From Chondrilla cf. caribensis (taxonomy: Eukaryota; Porifera; Demospongiae; Chondrillida; Chondrillidae), in NCBI GenBank assembly GCA_964020155.1, contig OZ026546.1:7926379-7941378 (forward strand): 15,000 nucleotides of DNA. The letters are read 5' to 3'. Shown here one piece after another: positions 10,018 through 15,000 of this stretch. A program made the translations under genes and the position numbers. The notes under the pieces were generated by a model that saw only the letters and a list, made by a program, of their open reading frames with translations, made no database searches and was not told the DNA's origin. Position 1 is the first letter of the stretch, and every line of letters begins with the position of its first letter.

Positions 10018-13000
10018 AGAGCTCGTTTATATAATTTTCCATTTTACCATTAATTGGTGATTGTTTGATCATAATTTACCCATAGTTCAACTGTATTTTT
10101 AACTTTATTGTAGCAAAGGTACGTACCATTGGTATACCATATTTACAGTATAATATCATCCCAGTATTATCTCCCTATGGTTGATTACTTGATACCGACG
10201 TATGTACCTTATGTTTTTGTGCAGTTCACAACAGATAGGCATATACGTTGTACATACGTACATAGGTAGATACATATGTATGTCACATGATATACTTCCC
10301 TGTGCATAATACGTATCCACTTGAAGTGTAAGTATGTTGTGTCTCTTCTGACTAATTTACTGTATTGTGGGAATATTTTGCGGAAGAAAATGTCACGATT
10401 TTCCTCTCAATTCGCAATATTAATTTCGCAATTTGAGTCTTGCTATTTCGTGTTTGTGCTTCGATATTTCGCGTCTTCGAGTTCTAGAGCCTCCACTGCT
10501 GTGTCTAGCTCTTCTCCAAGAAGCAGTGGGCGAGCTTGCTTGTAATTTGGTAGTGCTTTTATTTGGCTCTGTTTCAATCAGCTTTCTTTTAGGAAATTAT
10601 TCCTCGTACTTTGCCTTCCATGTCCTAACAGTACTTCCTTGAGATCGACCCCCCAGCTATAATCGCCCACTTATTCTCAGATTTTATGGCGTACCTAGCA
10701 ACATTGGCCTTCTGTTCAGGCGACAACTTCATGTACGGGCCACACGAGGTCCGTAGCCATGTTTTGAGCTGTATTAAGACGCGAGGAGGGCAGATACCTT
10801 TCGGTTGGCACTTTCTATTGCCTGTGATTTCACATTGCTTGACAAGGGCCCGTTAGGGTCAGGGAGAGACTTAGACTTAACCGAAAAGTACTTTAGTAAT
10901 GCCATGATCAAACCACTTTAACAGTGGAACAATACAGTGCGAAAATAATACCACAAGTATGTATGGTATATTTTTGCGAGTAAGGATTTCACAAATAAAC
11001 TTCAAAGCCAAATCGCGAAAAATGCGAAATTTTAACCTCACGAAATTTTCCTGCTATGCGGTAATTCATTTCTCTTGTTTATTTATTTTCACATTTGTAT
11101 TCAGCTCCCATTAGCTCTCCAGGGCCCACCACCACTCCTCCTTCTTCTACAGGTAAGTGTGTACTTGTGTACTCTTATCAGTTTTATTGTGAGTACACCT
11201 CACCACATCAGGGAATAGTGTTATTGGTAGCGTTGGTTTAGTTAGCAAAACCTTTTTGTAATAGTTATAGTTATTTAAATGACAACAGAAAATAGAATTT
11301 TAGTTTTAGTTATAGTATGTAGCCAATTCCTAGATTTTAGTTATAGTTACAGTTTTTACCTTAAAATGCTAATTATCTACCTATATTTTAGTTATAGTTA
11401 TGATTAATTGAAACAACACTAGTTATTCCATTCTGCATTGTGTGAGTGTACATGTTAGGGAATTGTACACATTTTCACTGCTATTCCATGGTTAAAATTC
11501 CTTTCTTTCAAGAAAAGTGTCTGGCTCAGTAAGACTAATAGGATATTGTGTTTTGATTGTTAACCTACAATAGCTGTCTTCAACTGCAAGTTCATCTAAT
11601 TGTACAGTGTGAATCCATGCATGTACTGTACGTTATAACTCCATTGTATAATCTGTGCATGGATGCTTCAAGTATGATAACCCACCATTCATCCATTGTA
11701 TGTGTCATCTTCTCACAGATCCACCAGGAGACCAGACTACCATCATCATCGTTGTAGTGGTGGTGGTCGTAGTGTTGATTACAATTGCTATACTAACCAC
11801 AGTTGGCTTCATCTGTGTCTGTGTCCATTCTAAGATACCAAAGACTTCTCCAACATTCGAGGTGTACTATTCAGTTAATGTCTGTATTGTGTGCACTGGT
11901 TGTAGGTTCAGTCCTGTACTGACAGCATGAGTCAGTATGTAGTGTGTAATGATACAGTCGTTAGTACTGTGATTTGGAATACGAATCTTTAAATGGAGAC
12001 TGTACACTCAGTATTGGTGTACTGTCCACACACACACCAGTATTGGTGTACTGTCCACACACACACACAAGTATTGGTGTACTGTCCACACACACATCAG
12101 TATTGGTGTACTGTCCACACACACATCAGTATTGGTGTACTGTCCACACACACATCAGTATTGTTATGTTGTTGTCTTTCTGTTCATATCAGACTGGTAA
12201 GATTTCTCCAGAATCTTCCAAAGGCAATCTTTATGGGGTATGTATGTCAACATATGTGTATGTTCTGTGTATTCATGTGTACCTGTACATGTTTCCAGCT
12301 GTACAGAACTGAGTGTTGCTGGTCTGTTTGAACAGACTGATGAGCAGTTACGTATGACTACTTACAGGTATATTCATCCCTCTAATCAGCTCATTTCAAC
12401 CGACTGTTGATGGTTGTGGTCTTCTTTGCAACAAAGGGATACCGTAGTAGTTTATGCTTTGTACGTACATCCCAGCTTATTCAGCAGTTATACTCACACA
12501 CATATGTACAGTTATTACCCGATGACGTCATACATCAAATGCACTGCCAGGGCAGTAACTTTTGTTACTTGTCCTGCAGTTTACTTACCCACGTTGAAGG
12601 TCTTCAAAACCTTCATCATTCCAGTCAAAATCAAACCTTGATGATTTGGGCCTTCTAAGAATGTTCGAGCTAAGAAAAGCATTTCGCTGGCACTTTTGCC
12701 ATAGCAGGACAAGACAGATGATGTACATTGGGGAGTGCATTTATTTATCCTGCACTTTTTAAACTTGGGGACAAACTACGTAGTTACTACACGCCTTCTT
12801 CAGGAGTACCGTATTTACTGCACGAGGAAGGCGTGTAGTAACCAGTATTTACACTTACTGTATGTATGTACACTACAAATATAGCCGTCAATAGTACAGG
12901 TTTTGCTGATGATCTGTTCCTAATGCTCATTTCAACCGACTGTTGATGGTTGTGGTTTTCTCTACAACAAAGGGGTACCATAGTAGTTTATGGTTTTGTA

Positions 13001-13987
13001 CATACATCCCAGCTTATTCTGTAGTTCTACATGCACGCATATGTACAGTAACACTTAGTGTGTATAGCAGTCAATAGAATAGGTCTTGCTGTTGATCTGT
13101 TACTGACATTTGGTTAAGAAGAAGTTATTGGTATTGTGGATCTACATGGTGTTCACGTGATACTGTATATGTACGTTCCCTCCCCTTCACCAGACGGTAG
13201 CCTATGCTGAACTTGAACATTCACAGCACAGGCCGGTTGCTGCTCCGCCCCAGGAGATTGTGGTGTACACTCAAGCCATACAAGTGAGATTCCATGGACT
13301 GACAGTACATAGGTGCTCATCTCATGCTCATTTTCACGTGACTGTTCCTCATGTCTCACTAGGTGGTTCAGCATCCTCCTCCTACTGTTCCAACACCTTA
13401 CAAAGGTTCCTCTGAGAAAGGTACAGTATGACCTCATCTTCTCACTGTAGTGTGGTAGACATTACAGCCCTAATGAACACTGTTTCAAGTGAAGCTTCAC
13501 TCTGCCTTCTAATCCCCTCAGATGACCAGGAGTTCCATAGACAAGACTCCAACAAATCTGATGGTGAGCCCCTTCATTATTGTTCTCTCTATTCCTTTTG
13601 TTGATCATGTGTTGTTTCACTGCTTATGTAGAGTTCACTACCCAAGTCATTACAATTTTCCAGAAGGTCAAAATTGTGCGTGCTCCAGTGACCTCTGGTC
13701 AAAATGTTCTTGGGAACTACAAGAAGACAACGTTTGTTGCTAACCTTGTGTATGTTGAGGACGAGGGCCAGGATGTCTCCGATAGAGATATTGAGAGAGT
13801 TGCTACAGCCAAAAGCCGCCATCGTACCGACAAAGGTCTGCTGATCAGCAATACTGGAAGTATCCCAGGTAGTTTGTTGGAGAAGCTTGAGAAAAATGGC
13901 TGCCACTTCATTGGCCTTCGTACCAGTGATAAAGAAGAAGTCACTGAAGACTTGGTGATGAAGAAGCTTGATTTGTTCTTTACCTAA
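5064..13987 (+). CDS. Ig/FN3 single-pass receptor with ITIM tail (10 exons)
   Basis: Proposed join: 5064-5106, 6402-6740, 9663-9953, 11105-11152, 11719-11861, 12193-12237, 13194-13283, 13363-13420, 13522-13563, 13632-13987. All introns are GT-AG and all joins keep frame, giving 484 residues. Domain order is signal peptide (1-17), Ig-like (about 20-125), FN3-like (128-224), Pro/Thr/Ser stalk (225-243), transmembrane helix (249-276), cytoplasmic tail with Tyr302, 307, 328 and 346, and an unrecognised C-terminal domain (about 372-484). Five N-glycosylation sequons lie outside the membrane (N81, N110, N157, N163, N181). By analogy with known ITIM receptors it would bind a surface or soluble ligand and recruit SH2 phosphatases when phosphorylated. 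I recognise the architecture, not an ortholog. The least certain steps are 12237 to 13194 and the assignment of the last exon to this gene. Confidence 0.7.
5867..5978 (+). repeat. GT microsatellite in intron 1
   Basis: Interrupted TGTG sequence from 5867 and a pure TG run from about 5907 to 5978. It abuts the 3' side (minus-strand sense) of the retroelement fragment. Confidence 0.95.
5995..6310 (-). pseudogene. Penelope-like retroelement C-terminal fragment (GIY-YIG end)
   Basis: Read on the minus strand, a frame runs from about 6310 to a stop at 6080. It contains HNINWQEATILARE and then RRRVIEALEIQQR and MNLDAGLLL. This follows the pattern known from the C-terminal end of Penelope-like GIY-YIG endonucleases: an H-x-IDW-type segment, R-x-x-KEA-x-x-I, then LN-x-D-x-G. 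There is no reverse transcriptase body. The frame is broken by TGA at 6080 and related-looking sequence continues in other frames towards the GT tract, so this is a dead 5'-truncated copy. The family name comes from motif memory and has not been searched. Confidence 0.55.
6402..6740 (+). CDS. Receptor exon 2: Ig-like domain
   Basis: Exon of 339 nt, phase 1-1, acceptor TTTACAG and donor CCAG|GTGAGT. Ig hallmarks are visible: Cys39 in VDLLC (strand B), Trp58 in GITW (strand C), and Leu102-Tyr103-x-Cys105 in VILYTC (strand F), with Cys39-Cys105 the expected disulfide. Cys30 is an extra cysteine. STLSFDITKEDLRD gives the strand E and EF-turn pattern. Sequons lie at N81 and N110. The exon ends at DPP, as interdomain linkers often do. 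It is more like V/I-set than a compact C2 domain, but I cannot assign the set. Confidence 0.8.
6858..6881. repeat. Perfect 24-bp palindrome centred on CACGTG
   Basis: The sequence 6858-6881 equals its own reverse complement. The half-site is ACATGCACACAC and the centre is an E-box, CACGTG. It lies 118 bp after the exon 2 donor. Confidence 0.85.
7227..7359. repeat. 14-bp inverted repeat pair in intron 2
   Basis: TTCTGTTTGCTAGA at 7227-7240 is exactly inverted at 7346-7359, with a 105-bp AT-rich interior. It may be the ends of a tiny MITE, but no target duplication is evident. Confidence 0.55.
8562..9122. mobile_element. TA-ended inverted-repeat element 1
   Basis: The left end TACTGTATAGCAGGAAATTT and the reverse complement of the right end, TACCGTCTAGTGGGAAATTT, match closely. 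The match continues through a GGAYAAAATTTTYACAGAT-type stretch, giving arms of about 45 bp. Outer TA dinucleotides suggest a Tc1/mariner/pogo-type TA insertion. The ~560-bp interior holds a hairpin (AAGTAATTTGAG ... CTTGAATTACTT around a GC-rich loop, about 8634-8692) and a TATC/TA microsatellite. No transposase was seen. Confidence 0.6.
8881..8936 (+). repeat. TCTA and TA microsatellite
   Basis: About seven TCTA units (8881-8908) pass into an AT dinucleotide run to 8936. It lies inside the inverted-repeat element, so it arose after or with that insertion. Confidence 0.9.
9230..9249. repeat. 20-bp palindrome
   Basis: TGTACATACATGTATGTACA is its own reverse complement. GTAC/CATG-rich palindromes of this type recur in the window (for example near 10240-10285), so this is background texture more than a specific site. 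Confidence 0.7.
9663..9953 (+). CDS. Receptor exon 3: fibronectin III-like domain
   Basis: Exon of 291 nt (97 codons), phase 1-1. FN3 pattern: EKPYSP at the start (strand A), NMIKW with Trp148 (strand B), GFNLTW (strand C), and LPRGEYSVSIRAQC, which matches the FN3 L-x-PG-x-x-Y-x-V-x-I-x-A signature of strands E-F. TRISLT closes the fold. Cys154 and Cys206 could form a disulfide, as in some cytokine-receptor-like FN3 domains. Sequons lie at N157, N163 and N181. The donor is the first GT of a GT microsatellite. Reading through instead adds a Val-Cys run and stops at 10058. Confidence 0.78.
9954..10013 (+). repeat. GT microsatellite forming the exon 3 donor
   Basis: About 29 uninterrupted GT units start at the first intron base (ACAG|GTGTGT). 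The 5' splice site therefore has no AAG at +3 to +5 and sits in a tract with a GT every two bases. The tract length is probably variable between individuals. Confidence 0.9.
10358..11063. mobile_element. TA-ended inverted-repeat element 2 (pogo-like remnant)
   Basis: The left end TACTGTATTGTGGGAA and the reverse complement of the right end, TACCGCATAGCAGGAA, match each other and the ends of the element at 8562-9122. Both ends then enter GCGA/TTTCGC-rich subterminal sequence. The interior carries a broken minus-strand transposase. Both elements have GGTAATTCAT at the right border, so the true terminus may extend a few bases further. It lies wholly in intron 3. Confidence 0.6.
10443..10852 (-). 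pseudogene. Broken transposase N-terminus, pogo/KRBA2-like
   Basis: On the minus strand, one open frame (10852 to a stop at 10625) contains PYMKLSPEQKANVARYA followed by AIKSENKWAIIAG. A second, frameshifted segment (10547 to a stop at 10443) contains RPLLLGEELDTAVEALELED. Together they resemble the N-terminal DNA-binding helices and the following GRPL-x-LG-x-ELD segment of transposon-derived proteins abundant in marine invertebrates (KRBA2-like, pogo/Tigger relatives). The helix-turn-helix core between them is deleted or scrambled, and no DDE catalytic domain is present. The assignment is from remembered motifs. Confidence 0.5.
11105..11152 (+). CDS. Receptor exon 4: Pro/Thr/Ser stalk
   Basis: A 48-nt exon, phase 1-1, between acceptor TTTGTATTCAG and donor ACAG|GTAAGT. 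It encodes APISSPGPTTTPPSST, a short mucin-like linker likely to be O-glycosylated that spaces the FN3 domain from the membrane. Because it is symmetric, skipping it would shorten the stalk without changing frame. Confidence 0.72.
11153..11718 (+). other. Intron 4
   Basis: A 566-bp intron. From about 11255 to 11405 it carries an imperfect array of TTTTAGTTATAGTTA-like words, a low-complexity repeat. The rest is featureless. The acceptor is TCATCTTCTCACAG. Confidence 0.6.
11719..11861 (+). CDS. Receptor exon 5: transmembrane helix
   Basis: A 143-nt exon, phase 1 in and phase 0 out. Residues 249-276 are III, then eight valines, then LITIAILTTVGFICVCV: a clear ~28-residue hydrophobic helix. It is preceded by DPPGDQTT and followed by HSKIPK, and the basic stop-transfer end fits a type I orientation. 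Cys273 and Cys275 could be palmitoylated. The donor GAG|GTGTAC is weak. Read-through gives about 22 more codons and a stop at 11928, so a tailless form is conceivable. Confidence 0.75.
12012..12158 (+). repeat. 29-bp tandem repeat in intron 5
   Basis: Five units start TATTGGTGTACTGTCCACAC at 12012, 12041, 12072, 12101 and 12130. The second has an extra CA (31 bp). The array ends 34 bp before the exon 6 acceptor. The units differ mainly in the CA run and in CCAG versus TCAG. Confidence 0.92.
12193..12237 (+). CDS. Receptor exon 6: tail start
   Basis: A 45-nt exon, phase 0-0, acceptor CTGTTCATATCAG and donor GGG|GTATGT. It encodes TGKISPESSKGNLYG (residues 289-303) with Tyr302. It is short, so the call rests on splice signals and frame with its neighbours. 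Confidence 0.55.
12389..12512 (+). repeat. Direct repeat, copy 1 (intron 6)
   Basis: About 124 bp starting GCTCATTTCAACCGACTG and ending ATATGTACAGT, repeated at 12925-13049 with scattered substitutions. Just after it, at 12522-12531, is a perfect CRE-type palindrome ATGACGTCAT that the second copy lacks. Confidence 0.85.
12783..12842. repeat. Hairpin with perfect 16-bp stem
   Basis: GTTACTACACGCCTTC (12783-12798) and its exact reverse complement (12827-12842) flank a 28-nt loop. It lies between the two copies of the direct repeat. It could be a small foldback or the ends of a degenerate element. Confidence 0.8.
12850..13107 (+). repeat. Direct repeat copy 2 with partial extra unit
   Basis: 12925-13049 repeats 12389-12512. 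In addition, 12884-12921 (GTCAATAGTACAGGTTTTGC...) recurs near 13067-13105 (GTCAATAGAATAGGTCTTGC...), about 183 bp apart. The segment is therefore a partial tandem duplication inside intron 6. Confidence 0.75.
13194..13283 (+). CDS. Receptor exon 7: ITIM exon
   Basis: A 90-nt exon, phase 0-0, acceptor CCTCCCCTTCACCAG and donor CAA|GTGAGA. It encodes residues 304-333. TVAYAEL contains V-x-Y-x-x-L, a full match to the ITIM consensus (I/V/L/S)-x-Y-x-x-(I/L/V), at Tyr307. EIVVYTQAI gives a second, ITIM-like tyrosine (Tyr328) with Ala, not I/L/V, at +3. The 21-residue spacing is in the range seen for paired ITIMs that engage tandem-SH2 phosphatases such as SHP-2. An APPQ segment between them could bind SH3. 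Partner identity is inferred. Confidence 0.7.
13363..13420 (+). CDS. Receptor exon 8: proline-rich tail
   Basis: A 58-nt exon, phase 0 in and phase 1 out, acceptor TCTCACTAG and donor AAAG|GTACAG. It encodes VVQHPPPTVPTPYKGSSEK (334-352). PPPTVPTP is a plausible SH3 or WW ligand and Tyr346 a possible phosphorylation site. An alternative acceptor at TTCAG (13370) would drop the first residues but shift the phase. Confidence 0.6.
13522..13563 (+). CDS. Receptor exon 9: acidic/polar linker
   Basis: A 42-nt exon, phase 1-1, acceptor TTCTAATCCCCTCAG and donor GATG|GTGAGC. It encodes DDQEFHRQDSNKSD (353-366), a polar linker without motif. Reading through the donor stops after about 12 codons, which supports an intron here. 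Confidence 0.58.
13632..13987 (+). CDS. Receptor exon 10: unrecognised C-terminal domain
   Basis: A single open exon of 117 codons plus TAA (13985), residues 367-484, entered in phase 1 through a 68-bp intron ending CTGCTTATGTAG. The balanced composition and strand/helix alternation look like a folded alpha/beta domain: KIVRAPV and TTFVANLVYVED (strands), DIERVATAKSRH (helix), KGLLISNTG (strand), GSLLEKLEKNG (helix), CHFIGLRT (strand), EDLVMKKLDLFF (helix). It is not a kinase, phosphatase, TIR, death-fold or SH2 domain that I recognise. Alternative: an intronless small gene from ATG 13580, whose first residues MFSLFLLLIMCC mimic a signal peptide. I favour the spliced reading because those bases are a normal pyrimidine tract. 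Confidence 0.6.
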
Positions 13988-14256
13988 AGGTTTTGATGAC
14001 TTCAGTAACTGCTTGCATTGAACACAATTGCTTACGTGTTGAACGCGTATGCTTCGGTGGTTTTGTTTATTACTGCTAAAATTATAACGTGTCTATGTAC
14101 TGTGTGTATTGTATGTATTAGGTCTCCCAAGCCTTTTCCTTTTACGTTTTTGTGCTATACTCTTATTCTTTCTCTTATATTCTACTTTTATTCTTTCTGC
14201 TTTTTTGCGTAAATATAGCATTTACATGTTTGATGCATAACAGCCACATTAATATT

Positions 14257-14262
14257 ATTAAA
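14257..14262 (+). terminator. Candidate poly(A) signal ATTAAA
   Basis: ATTAAA lies 270 nt after the receptor stop codon, followed by T/GT-rich sequence. It is one of two plausible cleavage signals. Confidence 0.4.
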
Positions 14263-14427
14263 GTCATTATTTGACTGATTCCCTGTGTGAATTGTATTAG
14301 GCACTAATTGGACAAATTGATAATGTTCTCGTGAAATTATAATGGTGAGAAGGAAGACTGCGACTGAGTAAGCTAAGAGGAAGTAATTATGTACAATGAT
14401 AAGCCAATAATTGTAGTCAATTATTAT

Positions 14428-14433
14428 AATAAA
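14428..14433 (+). terminator. Candidate poly(A) signal AATAAA
   Basis: Canonical AATAAA 441 nt after the stop, with GTGCATGTTATAA following. It would give a ~450-nt 3' UTR if used. Confidence 0.45.
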
Positions 14434-14750
14434 CTGTGCATGTTATAACAATACTTGAGCAGTAGAACGTTATAAATTGCATTGTGCTGTAATATGTGTC
14501 CATACACACGAGTTGCAATTTGTATTTCAATTGCCCTCCTTGTATGGTACCTGAACACAGGTCTATATAACTCTACAGCATCTTCCATGTGTAGAAATAC
14601 TAGGATTGGAACTGACTCACATAACATAAATATTCGTGGCACAGATACACATTGATATAGGTGCATTTTGGCTTGGCAGTTTTAGTCCTGGTGTACTTGG
14701 AGTATGTAGCCTTATGTTATGCGTACAAGGAGAGTGAAGTGCAGAAATAC
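14434..14750. other. Intergenic gap between the two receptor-type genes
   Basis: About 300-400 bp without coding signal or recognised repeat. The short distance to the next signal-peptide exon means any promoter of that gene must lie here. Confidence 0.4.
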
Positions 14751-14760
14751 GGGGTTTTCC
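14751..14760 (+). promoter_or_regulatory. Consensus kappaB-type site
   Basis: GGGGTTTTCC fits the Rel/NF-kappaB consensus GGGRNWYYCC at every position. It lies 79-88 bp before the ATG at 14839, and TTTAAAT (TATA-like) follows at about 14767. Chance occurrence is possible; the position and the receptor-type gene make it worth noting. Confidence 0.4.
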
Positions 14761-14838
14761 CTTGCTTTAAATGGCCGTCGGCCCGGCATCGTGTACTGTC
14801 ATACCGGAAACGGTCCCCCCTTACACGTGCCTGGAATA

Positions 14839-14902
14839 ATGGATCGCTGTATCCAATTGGCGATTTCGTTTCTCTTTACAGCATCATGTGGACCAAGTAC
14901 TA
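14839..14902 (+). CDS. First coding exon of a second secreted/membrane protein (partial)
   Basis: ATG at 14839 encodes MDRCIQLAISFLFTASCGPS, a good signal peptide with hydrophobic core LAISFLF and small residues A-S-C-G for cleavage. A strong donor CTA|GTGAGT ends the exon in phase 1, the same phase as exon 1 of the first gene. The gene leaves the window, so its domains are unknown; a tandem paralog is plausible. Caution: TTCTCTTTACAG inside the exon also looks like a splice acceptor, so the true exon could be only 14882-14902. Confidence 0.5.
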
Positions 14903-15000
14903 GTGAGTCGAATAATGCATCCAATCTTTGTAGACTAGTAGGTTGTTGATCCGTCCAAGCACGTACACGAACCGTTCTAACTTGAAGTACAGTAATAATC

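Noticed and set aside
11655..11930. Open frame treating the TM exon as a stand-alone small membrane protein
   Set aside because: A clear acceptor (TTCTCACAG at 11718) and matching phase with exon 4 make it an internal exon; the upstream residues are intron.
13153..13437. 94-codon minus-strand open frame opposite the ITIM exon
   Set aside because: It is antisense to two well-supported exons and crosses their splice sites; it looks like a shadow.
13522..13743. Plus-strand open frame through exon 9, its donor and exon 10 in another frame
   Set aside because: Its codons conflict with the longer, better-composed frame of exon 10 and end at an early stop. It is a shadow frame.
14661..14903. 80-codon open frame upstream of and overlapping the second signal-peptide exon
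   Set aside because: It uses a different frame from the signal peptide and has no recognisable features.

Overview
The window is eukaryotic, and I read it as metazoan. It has small exons joined by GT-AG introns, a signal-peptide/Ig/FN3/transmembrane receptor gene, many CA/GT microsatellites, and inverted-repeat transposon remnants. There are no bacterial operons, ribosome binding sites, rRNA, tRNA or CRISPR. The AT-rich, TACGTA/GTAC-rich texture and fragments of transposon families common in marine invertebrates suggest a sponge or a similar early-branching animal. That assignment is only a guess.

Positions 1-4900 hold no convincing gene. In order they contain: a degenerate ~180-200 bp tandem repeat (107-545); two copies of one dispersed repeat (about 1338-1875 and 2864-3311), the first carrying an expanded 18-bp tandem array; a long CA tract (2074-2318) abutting a fold-back element with 76-bp inverted arms (2319-2660); a 16-bp minisatellite (3642-3817); a GT tract (3986-4119); and paired short repeats (4326-4502, 4781-4930).

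Positions 5064-13987 are best explained as one plus-strand gene of ten coding exons, giving a 484-residue type I membrane receptor. Every junction keeps frame. The order is signal peptide (exon 1), Ig-like domain (exon 2), fibronectin III-like domain (exon 3), Pro/Thr/Ser stalk (exon 4), transmembrane helix (exon 5), a cytoplasmic tail with a good ITIM (VAYAEL, Tyr307) and a second ITIM-like tyrosine (Tyr328) (exons 6-9), and an unrecognised C-terminal alpha/beta-looking domain of ~110 residues (exon 10). The extracellular exons 2-4 are all phase 1-1. Introns carry a Penelope-like GIY-YIG fragment, two related TA-ended inverted-repeat elements (one with a broken pogo/KRBA2-like transposase), and microsatellites, one of which forms the exon 3 splice donor.

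After two candidate poly(A) signals (14257, 14428), a second plus-strand gene seems to begin at 14839. It has a signal-peptide exon leaving in phase 1, as in the first gene, with a consensus kappaB-type site 79-88 bp upstream of its ATG. This suggests a tandem array of surface receptors. The system worth following is therefore an invertebrate ITIM-type inhibitory receptor locus, whose likely logic is ligand recognition by Ig/FN3 and phosphatase recruitment through tail tyrosines. All exon joins are inferred from sequence only.
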